This document shows, one piece after another, positions 52,257-60,967 of a stretch of DNA of 64,000 nucleotides. Position 1 is the stretch's first letter. Every line of letters starts with the position of its first letter. Both the position numbers and the translations under genes were made by a program. Origin of the DNA: Oscillospiraceae bacterium (GTDB taxonomy: Bacteria > Bacillota > Clostridia > Oscillospirales > QAMX01); the NCBI GenBank assembly GCA_015067675.1, contig SVMB01000004.1, positions 1 to 64,000 of the forward strand, written 5' to 3'. The notes under the pieces are model-generated. The model did no database searches and was not told where the DNA came from. It was given only the letters and a program-made list of their open reading frames with translations.

Positions 52257-53072
52257 TCAACGGCCTGCGTAAGCATTCATCACACCGGTGACGGAGTCGG
52301 GATGAGTACGGGTGATGACCATGGCCTGAGAATTTTTTGAGGCACGGTATTTTGCAACCAGTTCATAGGGCGGCTGGGGCATAGTATGGCAGAAGCTTTC
52401 CGGATTGGTGCGAAAACGCATAAGGGCAGCGTATGCACCGCCTCGGATCTTGCGGCATGCGACGTTGTGATGCTGGTGGATGGCGGCTGCATTGCGGTGT
52501 TCATATTCTTCACGGGTGCACTCGTCTCCGGAACCGGGGATGACTCCGCGTTTGACCCAGACGGTCTCGATGCCGGGCATGAGTTCCTGTGCCTCCTTGG
52601 TAAAGGCAAGATCGCCGGAACCAAAAATCGGTACGCAGCCATACTCAAGCGCGCAAAAAGCGCATTCGCCAAATTCGCCGACCGCAATGCCGTTGATGGT
52701 GATCTCCTGTACACCGAAGTTGCCGGTGTGCGCGATGTGTGCACAGGGAGTGCCGGCTTTGGCATGCTGGCCGATCCAAATCATGCAGTCAAACTTTTCT
52801 TCGTCGAGGCCGAAGGGATACGGGCCGTTCCAGCCGCGCTGCAGCAGTGCGCGTTCGTCCAGAAGCATGGAATCGATTGCGCCGTGACCGTGTCCATCCT
52901 GAACAACGATCAGCTCAGCTCCTGCTGCACAAAGACCGTCGATGGCAGCATTGACCTCTTCGGTCAGCAGACGCTTGGCATCCTGATAATAGGTACTGGT
53001 GGGATAAATCCAGTCGGGGGCGTTCATAACGCCCGCAACGCCCTCCAGGTCGGTCATGATACAGATATTCAT
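52257..53072 (-). CDS. dppA: D-aminopeptidase, DppA-type (M55)
   Basis: 271 residues. Metal residues of M55: MTDLEGVAG with Asp8 and Glu10, VVQDGHGHGAID with His61 and His63, and WIGQHAKAG with a further His near 104. DppA forms decamers and releases D-amino acids from peptides, useful in cell-wall recycling. No signal peptide. It lies in a minus-strand run after an amidohydrolase. Confidence 0.92.
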   Translation of the reverse strand: MNICIMTDLEGVAGVMNAPDWIYPTSTYYQDAKRLLTEEVNAAIDGLCAAGAELIVVQDGHGHGAIDSMLLDERALLQRGWNGPYPFGLDEEKFDCMIWIGQHAKAGTPCAHIAHTGNFGVQEITINGIAVGEFGECAFCALEYGCVPIFGSGDLAFTKEAQELMPGIETVWVKRGVIPGSGDECTREEYEHRNAAAIHQHHNVACRKIRGGAYAALMRFRTNPESFCHTMPQPPYELVAKYRASKNSQAMVITRTHPDSVTGVMNAYAGR

Positions 53073-53101
53073 GGGACATTCTCCTTACAGATTTTGGTTC
53101 T

Positions 53102-53974
53102 TCAGACAAGACCGAGAAGCTTTTCTGCATTCTTGAAAGCGATCTCTTCAAAGATATCCTGAGAGATACTGCCTTCATCACGCAGTTTCAGAAGAAAATC
53201 GCAGGTGTGGAAAGGCTGCTTGTAGTAGCAGAGATCTGTGCCGAACATAATGCGTTCATGGAACTCGTTGAGGAATTTCACGGCATATTCGGGGTCTCGT
53301 GTCATGGCATTATACCCGGAACCGGCGGAAAGCTCAACTTTAAGATTGGGATAGGTACGCAGAAGCTGGGCGACTCTGCCCTCCGTAACAGGATAGTTGG
53401 GATATCCGTTTCGGTCAGCAGGAGAACGAAGTGTGGAGATTTCAGCCCAGAATGCAGGGCCGTGACCGATAAAGGTCAGATTGGGGAAGCAATTGAGCGC
53501 ATCCTCAAGCTGCGGCATACCGGGATCGTCATAGATACCGTAGCTACAGTTCCAGCGGCCGGTCATGTCAAAGATCAGCGGAAAGCCTGCCCGTTCGACA
53601 TGACGCAGGAGGTTATGAAAGCGCGGATCGTTCCAGGGCATGTTTGGCATGACCTCGCCGATACCACGGCAGCCCTGTTCTTTGAAAAACTCCAGTAACA
53701 GACCGATATCGGCGTCGGATGTGTTGGAGTACACGCGGGGATCCACGTTGCAGAACGGAATCCAGCGTCCGCCGGACTCCTTACAGATGTCGATGACCTC
53801 GCCGACGGACTGTGGTACATACATTTCGCTGCTGACTACCGGCAGGATAACTGCACGGTCGATGTTGAGCTGTTCATACATCTCGGCAAGCTCGGCAGGC
53901 GTGGAGAAAAGCGTGGGTCCGCCCGGTGTCGGGTACGGATAACGATAAACATGGCCATGTATATCAAAAAACAT
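53102..53974 (-). CDS. Amidohydrolase-family (TIM-barrel) protein
   Basis: 290 residues. It has the PF04909-like layout: FFDIHGHVYRYPYP at the start with the HxH metal pair, then NLTFIGHGPAFWAE in the middle and FLNEFHERIMFGTDLCYYKQ late, with the Asp. Members hydrolyse or decarboxylate small cyclic or aromatic compounds, for example after a decarboxylase or lactonase reaction. Substrate unknown; its partners are an M55 peptidase and an MBL hydrolase. Confidence 0.85.
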   Translation of the reverse strand: MFFDIHGHVYRYPYPTPGGPTLFSTPAELAEMYEQLNIDRAVILPVVSSEMYVPQSVGEVIDICKESGGRWIPFCNVDPRVYSNTSDADIGLLLEFFKEQGCRGIGEVMPNMPWNDPRFHNLLRHVERAGFPLIFDMTGRWNCSYGIYDDPGMPQLEDALNCFPNLTFIGHGPAFWAEISTLRSPADRNGYPNYPVTEGRVAQLLRTYPNLKVELSAGSGYNAMTRDPEYAVKFLNEFHERIMFGTDLCYYKQPFHTCDFLLKLRDEGSISQDIFEEIAFKNAEKLLGLV

Positions 53975-54019
53975 GACGGCACACTCCCCTTTTTATTTGA
54001 CTATCCGGGTTTTGAGTAC

Positions 54020-54048
54020 AGGATACCATGGAATGCAGGATAAAACAA
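54020..54048 (-). promoter_or_regulatory. Possible promoter of the amidohydrolase-dppA pair
   Basis: Minus-strand TTGTTT, 17-bp spacer, TATCCT. Both boxes are imperfect, and it starts in the tail of the upstream terminator. Confidence 0.4.
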
Positions 54049-54084
54049 GAGGCGGAAGTGTATTTTTTCTACACTATCCGCCTC
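54041..54084 (-). terminator. Terminator after the MBL hydrolase gene
   Basis: Stem GAGGCGGA..TCCGCCTC with a bulge and loop of As, followed on the minus strand by TTGTTTT. Confidence 0.75.
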
Positions 54085-54127
54085 GGATAAGAGTAAGTGA
54101 TGAATGAGGACTCCGTGGGTCGACTAA

Positions 54128-54964
54128 TCAGGGATTCTCGCGGCAGAATTTTTCGAAGTTGGCCTGTGCCTTGATCAGCATGGATTTCCATTCGGTGGGA
54201 TCGATGAAAGGATTGGTCTCGGCGCCGGAAAGCAGTTGTTCCCGCTTCTTCATCAGCTGATTCTGACCGGTATGGTTGCCAAGGAGAATGTCAACGTGCT
54301 CATCCTGCAGCCGGACAAGGCCTTCCGCAAACGCCTCGCGGGCACCGACAATGTGATACTTCTCCATATACTCCCGATACATGGTGCCGTATCCCATACC
54401 GCCGTGCATTCCGGCAATCAGTGTCCGGTCACCGTCCTGAACGGTGAAGAAAATGGCGAGAGTGCCCATGGTATGACCGGGTGCGGGCTTGACCCAGAGA
54501 TCGGTATTGCCGAGCCTGATATGGTCGCCGTCGCTCAATTCCACGTCGATATCAAAGATACAGCCGTGGCAGAAGTCGTGGCAATCAGCCGTGATCAGGT
54601 CGGGGTTTTCGCGGATGGCAGCGGCATCAATGGCACTCATGACGGTCTTGACGTTGGAAGAAAGCTGCTGCAGAAGTGCGGTGGTGCCCATGTGATCAAA
54701 ATGACCGTGGGTGTGCACGATATAACGAATCATGGAAGGATTGTAACCGAGCTGCCAGATGCTCTGGATGAGCCATGCCTGGTTTTCAGGATATCCGGAA
54801 TCAATCAGTATCAGGCCGTCGCCAGTATCGATGAGATGAATGCCGACATTATCATCGCCGACATAATAGAGATTGCCGACCATACGGAAGGGCGCAAAAC
54901 CGTGCAGATGCGGATAGGCGTAGAAATGATGATGATAGTCAGTCTTCGGAATCGGTGTATACAT
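54128..54964 (-). CDS. Metallo-beta-lactamase-fold hydrolase
   Basis: 278 residues. The zinc motif HTHGHFDHMG (His86-x-His88-x-Asp90-His91) is complete, with PAPGHTMGTLAIFFT supplying the next His and LGNHTGQN the last one. Such enzymes hydrolyse thioesters, lactones or nucleotide esters. It starts 35 bases after the GntR stop and is read in the same direction, so it is probably under the same control. Substrate unknown. Confidence 0.88.
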   Translation of the reverse strand: MYTPIPKTDYHHHFYAYPHLHGFAPFRMVGNLYYVGDDNVGIHLIDTGDGLILIDSGYPENQAWLIQSIWQLGYNPSMIRYIVHTHGHFDHMGTTALLQQLSSNVKTVMSAIDAAAIRENPDLITADCHDFCHGCIFDIDVELSDGDHIRLGNTDLWVKPAPGHTMGTLAIFFTVQDGDRTLIAGMHGGMGYGTMYREYMEKYHIVGAREAFAEGLVRLQDEHVDILLGNHTGQNQLMKKREQLLSGAETNPFIDPTEWKSMLIKAQANFEKFCRENP

Positions 54965-54999
54965 GATAAGTTCTCCTACTTGTTCAAATAGTCTGTGGA

Positions 55000-55677
55000 T
55001 CAGTTGCTGCTGCCGGAATTGGCGTGGAGCTTTGCAAAACCGTCCTCGTACCGGCGTACGGCAGAGGCATTATGCTTGGCGAGAATGTCAAGTGCACCGG
55101 CGACGTCACTCTGCGCGATGGCATCCAGAAGCAGACGATGCTGTTCTGCGTTGGAACGGCAGAACGGGACGACTCCGCGGGACTGGAAGATGCACAGCTT
55201 TACTTCAACGATGATACTCTCATAAAGCCTCATCAGACGCGGACTGCCTGCGGCGCTGACCAGAAGTTCATGGAACCGGCTGTCGGCATATGCATAGGAC
55301 ATCCAATCGTTTTCAAAGTCACTGTTGGCCAGCTCATCGGCATAATCGTAGAGCTCCGGCGGGAGTACACCGATATCGGCAAGCTCACGTACGGCCTCGC
55401 TTTCCAGAATCTCTCTCAAATGGAAAATCTCGCGCACATCTTCAAACGTGATCTCGCGTACATAAACACCGCGATTGGGGTATTTTACCAGCAAGCCGCA
55501 GGAAAGAAGTCTTGCGATGGCTTCGCGCAGGGTGTTGCGGCTGACGCCGTAACGGATGCTGAGATCACTTTCGGTGATTTTGGCGCCGGGAGCATAGTAG
55601 AGAGAAAAAACATCATTTTCAAGAGTCTGACAGACAGCTTCGACCGTTGATACGGTTTTGAGACGAACGTTATCCAT
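55000..55677 (-). CDS. GntR-family (FadR subgroup) transcriptional regulator
   Basis: 225 residues from the ATG with AAAAAGGAG upstream (an earlier in-frame ATG lacks it). The winged HTH contains KITESDLSIRYGVSRNTLRE; the C-terminal FCD domain is helical with HLREILESEAV and RFHELLVSAAG. FadR-group members sense carboxylic acids such as uronates, lactate or fatty acyl-CoA. The gene is divergent from the aldolase at 55908; repeats in the gap overlap its own promoter. Confidence 0.92.
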   Translation of the reverse strand: MDNVRLKTVSTVEAVCQTLENDVFSLYYAPGAKITESDLSIRYGVSRNTLREAIARLLSCGLLVKYPNRGVYVREITFEDVREIFHLREILESEAVRELADIGVLPPELYDYADELANSDFENDWMSYAYADSRFHELLVSAAGSPRLMRLYESIIVEVKLCIFQSRGVVPFCRSNAEQHRLLLDAIAQSDVAGALDILAKHNASAVRRYEDGFAKLHANSGSSN

Positions 55678-55730
55678 GGAAATCTCCTTTTTAGGACATT
55701 GAAAGATCATGCAGATATTTACAACATCGA

Positions 55731-55765
55731 TATGATAATATAAGTATACAACATCGGATGTGTAC
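55731..55765. promoter_or_regulatory. Putative GntR operator: two ACAACATCG repeats and a palindrome
   Basis: ACAACATCG starts at 55731 and 55748, 17 bp apart. The second copy extends into the palindrome ACATCGGATGT (about 55751-55761), which lies within the spacer of the gntR promoter. This is a typical autoregulatory layout. Confidence 0.65.
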
Positions 55766-55771
55766 AGGCAA
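55743..55771 (-). promoter_or_regulatory. Sigma-A promoter of gntR
   Basis: Minus-strand TTGCCT, 17-bp spacer, TATACT; the palindromic operator is in the spacer. Confidence 0.65.
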
Positions 55772-55819
55772 GATATAATATGTACAAAATCATGGCCGGA
55801 GGTTGTTGAACAATGCCAC

Positions 55820-55847
55820 TTGAAAAATCCTGTAAGAGGTGTATACT
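55820..55847 (+). promoter_or_regulatory. Promoter of the HpcH/HpaI aldolase gene
   Basis: TTGAAA, 16-bp spacer, TATACT at 55842-55847. A TATAAT six bases later would need a 22-bp spacer from TTGAAA, less likely. A small hairpin (GCAGGCT..AGCCTGC, about 55864-55881) sits in the leader. Confidence 0.6.
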
Positions 55848-55907
55848 TATAATCAGGATACCAGCAGGCTGCAAAAGCCTGCCATATAAACAGGAGTGAA
55901 TGAGATT

Positions 55908-56687
55908 ATGAGCAGACTGGAACAACTCAAAGAAAAACTGAAGAACAGACAGCCCGTCCTGTCTACTACCATCGGTAATGTGGCCTGGTCCGGCCTTGCA
56001 CAGAAAGCGGCAGGCTTCGGCTTTGACTTTATGATGTTTGATCTGGAGCATGGCACGCTTTCCATCGAAGCTGTCGAGGAAACCCTGCGTGTGTGCCGCC
56101 TGTGCGACCTTCCCAGTGTAGTCCGTGTGCCTGACAGTGTCCCCCATCTGATTTCCAAGACGCTGGACATGGGCGCTGACGGCATTTTGCTTCCCCGCGT
56201 CGAGAGCGTTGCGCAGGTTTCTACGGCAATCCGTGCAGCACGCTACTATCCCCGCGGCCGTAAGGGCTGCGGCGGCTTCTCCAACCTCCGCGCCGAGGAC
56301 AAGGGTAGTGTCGCCACCTACAATGACAACCGCTTGATCTTCATCCAGATGGAGTCAAACGAAGGTCTGGAAGTTCTGCCCGAGATCCTCAAGATTTACA
56401 AGGACGAGCTCGCCGGTGTCATCATTGGCCCCTATGATTCCTCCATCATGGTCGGCACTCCTCTGGATATTGCCAGCCCCACGATGATTGATTACATTGC
56501 CAAGGTCTTCAAGACCTGTAACGATGCCGGCATCTCCTGCGGCAGCTTCGTTGACTCTGCCTCTCTGATTCCGCGCTATCGTGATCTGGGCGGCAACATC
56601 TATTGGACCGGCACCGAGGTTTCTCTGATCTGTGAAGCCTTCGCTGGTCTGTGCGATGCCTTTAAGAAGGAGACCGCTCAGGCATAA
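55908..56687 (+). CDS. HpcH/HpaI-family class II aldolase
   Basis: 259 residues from ATG at 55908 with AGGAG upstream. TIM barrel of the HpcH/HpaI/GarL family: FDFMMFDLEHGTLSIEAVEE, DGILLPRVESVAQV and IFIQMESNEGLEVL with the Glu/Asp metal ligands, and GVIIGPYDSSIMVGTPLD. Family members cleave 2-keto-3-deoxy sugar acids or 4-hydroxy-2-oxo acids to pyruvate plus an aldehyde. Under the FadR-type regulator, uronate- or sugar-acid-derived substrates are plausible. Confidence 0.9.
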   Translation: MSRLEQLKEKLKNRQPVLSTTIGNVAWSGLAQKAAGFGFDFMMFDLEHGTLSIEAVEETLRVCRLCDLPSVVRVPDSVPHLISKTLDMGADGILLPRVESVAQVSTAIRAARYYPRGRKGCGGFSNLRAEDKGSVATYNDNRLIFIQMESNEGLEVLPEILKIYKDELAGVIIGPYDSSIMVGTPLDIASPTMIDYIAKVFKTCNDAGISCGSFVDSASLIPRYRDLGGNIYWTGTEVSLICEAFAGLCDAFKKETAQA

Positions 56688-56715
56688 GCTGCTGTATGCG
56701 CAGCTGCAGTTATGT

Positions 56716-56763
56716 AGAATGCCTGCTGCAGAACAAGTCTGCAGCAGGCATTCTGGATTTTCG
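56716..56763 (+). terminator. Terminator after the aldolase gene
   Basis: A 16-bp stem (AGAATGCCTGCTGCAG) with a 7-base loop; the tail is GGATTTT, so termination may be partial. Confidence 0.7.
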
Positions 56764-56778
56764 ATTGGGAGATAATCA

Positions 56779-58461
56779 ATGAAAGAAAAATACCTTGAGC
56801 TGATGGAAAAGGCACTTTCTGCCTATTCACTTGAACATATCATCCGCTACTTCGATGAGGTAAAACGCGATGGCCTGAGAGAGCACGGCTTTCCGCGTCT
56901 GACGGTGAACATCGGTATCCTGATTGCCCACGGCAGACGTACCGATCTTCTGGAACTGTTCTGCGAGATGATGGAATTCTGCTGCAAGAGCATTCCCAGA
57001 GTCAAGGCAGCCAATGATTTTTCTGTTCGAGAGATCATCTGCTGTATGACCGAGTTGGAACAGAGCCATGTGGTGGACGAGGAAACGCTTGCACGCTGGA
57101 AAGCGTATCTGTCAACCATCGACCCGTACACCTGCTACAATGTTATCTCAACGCCGGAGGATCCGAAGCGAAATTGGGCTCTGTTTACCGGCGTGAGCGA
57201 GTTTTTCCGGCAGCAGTACGGCCTGTGCGACTCCTCTGAGTTTATTGACATCCAGCTTGCTTCTCAGCTCTTTTGGATTGATGAAAACGGAATGTACAAA
57301 GATAACGCCAGTTCCGATATTCATCAGCCGATTGTCTACGACATGGTTCCGCGCGGGCTGTTTGCCCTGCTCCTGCACCGGGGCTACCGCGGCAAATACT
57401 ACGAAAGCATCGACGCGATTCTGAAAAAAACAGGTCTGCTTATGCTGAAAATGCAGTCCGCCTGCGGTGAGATCGCTTTCGGCGGCCGCAGTAACCAGTT
57501 CATCCATAACGAGCCGTGGTATGCGCTTCTCATGGAGTATGAGGCCAAACGCTATGCCCGGGAAGGCAATATGGCGCTTGCCGGTGCCTTTAAGGATGCC
57601 TGTGCACGTGCAGTTGCCGTTACGGACGACTGGCTTGGACGGGATCCGATCCGTCATATCAAGAACCGTTATCCCACCGAGACAAAGCACGGCTGCGAGG
57701 GCTATGCATATTTTGACAAGTATATGATCACGGCGGCTTCCTTCCTCTACGGTGCGTATTTGATCTGTGATGACACGATTCCGACGCCGCATAAGCCCTG
57801 GGATGACTCGTTTGTGTTTGAAACATCGAAGCATTTCCACAAGCTGTTCCTGAAATCCGGCAAGTATTCGGCGGAGTTTGATCTCAGCGGCGACCCGCAC
57901 TATGATGCAAGCGGCCTTGGACGTATTCATCGCTGCGGTGCTCCGTCGACGATTGCTCTGTCTGTGCCCTGCCCGGCAGAGCCGATTTATCATGTCAGTC
58001 TGGAAAAGCCGACGGCAGTTTCGATGTGCCCCGGTGTACGGATGAACGGAGAATGGCATTTTGCAACCGGCGAGGATACAGTATGGAAATGCGTTGCCTC
58101 AGAATCCGGCGATGACTTCGCTTCTGCGCAGATTTCCTGCAGCTTTTCGGATGGACAGAGTGTTGACGGCAAATATACCGTGACCGATGACGGCGTAACG
58201 ATGCAGATCAGCGGTACCGGTGATCTTGCGTTTATGTTGCCTGCACTCTACTTTGACGGTGAAACCCATGCTGAGATCGCGGTTGCCGATCATGAAATCA
58301 CGGTGAGCTATGCGGGCTGGAGGTGCCGCTACAGCACCGACGGCAAAATAGTTGATCCGGAGCTCTGCGGTGAAAACCGTAACGGCTGCTACAAGGCATA
58401 TTATGCCTGTGCGGAGCATACGCTGGAAGTGCGTGTGGAAATTGATCGTATCGGTGCATAA
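56779..58461 (+). CDS. Unrecognised 560-residue protein, helical toroid plus beta-sandwich type
   Basis: 560 residues, no signal peptide or membrane helix. Residues 1 to about 360 look like an alpha/alpha toroid (repeated amphipathic helices; FGGRSNQFIHNEPWY near 235 resembles an active-site loop of heparinase-type or unsaturated-glycan enzymes). Residues about 360-560 look beta-rich, as in polysaccharide lyases and glycosidases. I do not recognise a specific family and claim no reaction. It lies about 90 bp after the aldolase with a partial terminator between, so it might belong with it, perhaps releasing the sugar acid the aldolase then splits (inference). Confidence 0.7.
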   Translation: MKEKYLELMEKALSAYSLEHIIRYFDEVKRDGLREHGFPRLTVNIGILIAHGRRTDLLELFCEMMEFCCKSIPRVKAANDFSVREIICCMTELEQSHVVDEETLARWKAYLSTIDPYTCYNVISTPEDPKRNWALFTGVSEFFRQQYGLCDSSEFIDIQLASQLFWIDENGMYKDNASSDIHQPIVYDMVPRGLFALLLHRGYRGKYYESIDAILKKTGLLMLKMQSACGEIAFGGRSNQFIHNEPWYALLMEYEAKRYAREGNMALAGAFKDACARAVAVTDDWLGRDPIRHIKNRYPTETKHGCEGYAYFDKYMITAASFLYGAYLICDDTIPTPHKPWDDSFVFETSKHFHKLFLKSGKYSAEFDLSGDPHYDASGLGRIHRCGAPSTIALSVPCPAEPIYHVSLEKPTAVSMCPGVRMNGEWHFATGEDTVWKCVASESGDDFASAQISCSFSDGQSVDGKYTVTDDGVTMQISGTGDLAFMLPALYFDGETHAEIAVADHEITVSYAGWRCRYSTDGKIVDPELCGENRNGCYKAYYACAEHTLEVRVEIDRIGA

Positions 58462-58489
58462 ACCTCTGTTTTGACAACCAATGATGAAG

Positions 58490-58534
58490 ACAGGATCCTG
58501 CGCGAGAAAAGCTCTGCGCAGGATCCTGTTTTTG
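58490..58534 (+). terminator. Rho-independent terminator
   Basis: A 14-bp stem ACAGGATCCTGCGC with complement and a 12-base loop, then TTTTT. It serves the plus-strand gene and may also stop metH transcripts from the other side. Confidence 0.88.
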
Positions 58535-58554
58535 GTTGATGAGTACCTGTACAA

Positions 58555-60966
58555 TCAGCCAAAGACTGCTTCGGCGTGTCGTACGGTGGCCATGGCATCA
58601 GCACCGTAGAAGTCAGCGCCGATTTCGTCGGCATAACTCTGGGTGAGCACGGCACCGCCGACAACAATCCGGCACCAGGGCGCCTTGGCATGCAGCAGAT
58701 CAATGGTATCTTTCATCGCACCCACCGTTGTGGTCATGAGTGCGGAGAGACCGACCAACTGAACGTTGTTGGTAACGACCGCATCCAGAATAGTTTCGGG
58801 GGCTACGTCCTTTCCGAGATCAATGACCCGGAAACGATAGTTTTCAAGAATCGAACAGACGATGTTTTTTCCGATGTCGTGAATATCGCCCTTTACAGTT
58901 GCCATGACAATGGTGCCGCGGCTTTCCTGCTCGCCGCCGGCGGCTGCCAGATGCTCGCGGATGACCTGGAACGCAGCCTTTGCTGCCTCGGCGGACATCA
59001 GAAGATTGGGAAGGAAGAGTTTACCTGTCTCAAAGCCCTTGCCTACCTCGTTGAGCGCCGGAATCAGTTCGGTATCGACGATTTCCATAGGCGTTTTTGT
59101 TTCAAGAAGCGCACGTACGGCTGTTGCAGCGGACTGCCGCTGTCCCTTGATTACGTACTGATACAGCCCAGGATTTTTAGTCTCGGATGGAACTTCTGCG
59201 CGGGAGGAGGCGTCAGATGGAACAGATGCTTTGGCGCTCTTCCGGGGTTTTCTGGCTTCTTCTTCAGCGTAAGCCTGAACATAGTTCAGACACTGGGGAT
59301 CCTGACCACTCAAGGCAAGGTAACTGCGATAGGCTGCCTGCATGGAGGCGTTGCCGGGGTTACAGATGGCAGCGCTGAGGCCCGCCTGCAGCGCCATGGT
59401 GAAGAAGGCTGCATTGATATGTTCACGCATGGGCAGACCAAAGCTGATGTTGGAGACACCAAGACTGGTGCCGATACCGAGACGATCCCGGATAAGCCGA
59501 ATGGCTTCAAGTGTCACAAGCGCACTTTCGGAATTGGTGCTGACAGTCAGCGTCAGCGGATCGACAATAATTTCATGCTTGGGGATACCATAGAATGCGG
59601 CACGTTCCACGATGCGTTCAGCAATGGCATATCGGCCTTCGGCGGTATCGGGGATACCGGCTTCGTCCAATGTCAGAGCAATAACCGTGCCGCCGTATTT
59701 TTTGACCAGCGGAAAGACCGCATCCATGACGGCTGCTTTGCCGTTGACGCTGTTGATGAGAGGCTTGCCGTTGTAAAGACGAAGAGCCGCCTCCATTGCG
59801 CCGATATCGCCGGTGTCAATCTGCAGCGGAAGGTCGCAGATTTCCTGAACAGCACAGACTGCATCGCGCAGAACCGCAGCTTCGTCAATGCCGGGAAGGC
59901 CTGCATTGACATCCAGCGCATGAGCACCGGCCTCTTCCTGTGAGATGGCTTCATCCTGTACATAGGCCATGTCATGATTTTTCAGCGCGTTCTTGAGCTT
60001 TGCCTTACCGGTGGGATTGAGCCGCTCACCGATAAGAACCGGCGTCTTACCAAGTGCAAGATGACGTCTGCCGGAGGTGATGTAGGTCTGCGCGGTATCG
60101 GAAGCCTTAGCGCAGGCATCGGGCAGATCAGCGCGGATCAGGGCGCCGATATGGGCAGGCGATGTACCGCAGCAGCCGCCAAGATGGGCTGCAAAAGGTG
60201 CAAGCTGCGCCATTTCGGCGGCGAATGCTTCAGCATCAAGCGGAAAAACGGTTTTTCCGTCCTCTACGCGCGGAAGACCTGCGTTGGGGTTTGCAATCAG
60301 CGGAACATGGGCGACAGATGCCATTTGCTCCATGACGGAAATGAGCTGTCTGGGGCCGAGACCGCAGTTGCAGCCGATGGCACAGGCTCCCAGAGCCTCA
60401 AGGGTGACAACAGCCGTGATGGGATCCGCGCCGGTCATCAGGGTTCCCTTTTCGTTAAAGGTAAGCGTGACGCAGATCGGCAGATCACATACTTCACGCA
60501 CGCCGAGAAGAGCTGCCTTGCACTCGTAGAGATCAGACATCGTCTCGATGAGAACGCAGTCGGCTCCGGCGGCAGCGCCTGCACGGGCAATGGCGCGGAA
60601 TTCAGCCACGGCATCTTCAAAATCCAGATCGCCCAGAGGTTTGAGAAGCTTTCCGCTGGGGCCGATATCCAGCGCGACTGCTACGTTATCACGCAGAGCC
60701 GCAGCCTTTTTGGCAATTGCAACACCTGCGGCGACACGCGCAGCACAGGCTTCTTCCCCACCCTGCTTGATGGGATGAGCACCGAAGGTATTGGTTTTGA
60801 GAATGGTACAGCCGGCTTCAACGTAAGCGCTGTGCACGGCATAGATCGCATCGGGGTTTTCGATATTCCATTTTTCAGGCGCGTAGCCGGCAGGAAGTCC
60901 GCGCTGCTGAAGCATTGTGCCCATGGCACCGTCAAAATACTGACGTTTGGTAAAATCAACTTTCAT
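58555..60966 (-). CDS. metH: Cobalamin-dependent methionine synthase (short form)
   Basis: 803 residues. The homocysteine-binding barrel has the zinc cysteines in IGCNCGLGP (near 201) and GGCCGTSP at 265/266. The pterin-binding barrel follows (LDVNAGLPGIDEAA), then a helical cap and the B12 domain with DIHDIGKN (about 692-699), whose His binds cobalt. It ends there: the C-terminal AdoMet reactivation domain of full-length MetH (about 1200 residues) is absent, as in many Firmicutes, so reactivation must come from a separate protein. It methylates homocysteine with 5-methyl-THF supplied by metF, one base upstream. Confidence 0.95.
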   Translation of the reverse strand: MKVDFTKRQYFDGAMGTMLQQRGLPAGYAPEKWNIENPDAIYAVHSAYVEAGCTILKTNTFGAHPIKQGGEEACAARVAAGVAIAKKAAALRDNVAVALDIGPSGKLLKPLGDLDFEDAVAEFRAIARAGAAAGADCVLIETMSDLYECKAALLGVREVCDLPICVTLTFNEKGTLMTGADPITAVVTLEALGACAIGCNCGLGPRQLISVMEQMASVAHVPLIANPNAGLPRVEDGKTVFPLDAEAFAAEMAQLAPFAAHLGGCCGTSPAHIGALIRADLPDACAKASDTAQTYITSGRRHLALGKTPVLIGERLNPTGKAKLKNALKNHDMAYVQDEAISQEEAGAHALDVNAGLPGIDEAAVLRDAVCAVQEICDLPLQIDTGDIGAMEAALRLYNGKPLINSVNGKAAVMDAVFPLVKKYGGTVIALTLDEAGIPDTAEGRYAIAERIVERAAFYGIPKHEIIVDPLTLTVSTNSESALVTLEAIRLIRDRLGIGTSLGVSNISFGLPMREHINAAFFTMALQAGLSAAICNPGNASMQAAYRSYLALSGQDPQCLNYVQAYAEEEARKPRKSAKASVPSDASSRAEVPSETKNPGLYQYVIKGQRQSAATAVRALLETKTPMEIVDTELIPALNEVGKGFETGKLFLPNLLMSAEAAKAAFQVIREHLAAAGGEQESRGTIVMATVKGDIHDIGKNIVCSILENYRFRVIDLGKDVAPETILDAVVTNNVQLVGLSALMTTTVGAMKDTIDLLHAKAPWCRIVVGGAVLTQSYADEIGADFYGADAMATVRHAEAVFG

Positions 60967-60967
60967 A

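Noticed and set aside
58576-59943. Long plus-strand open frame opposite metH
   Set aside because: Antisense shadow; the metH zinc and B12 motifs prove the other strand.
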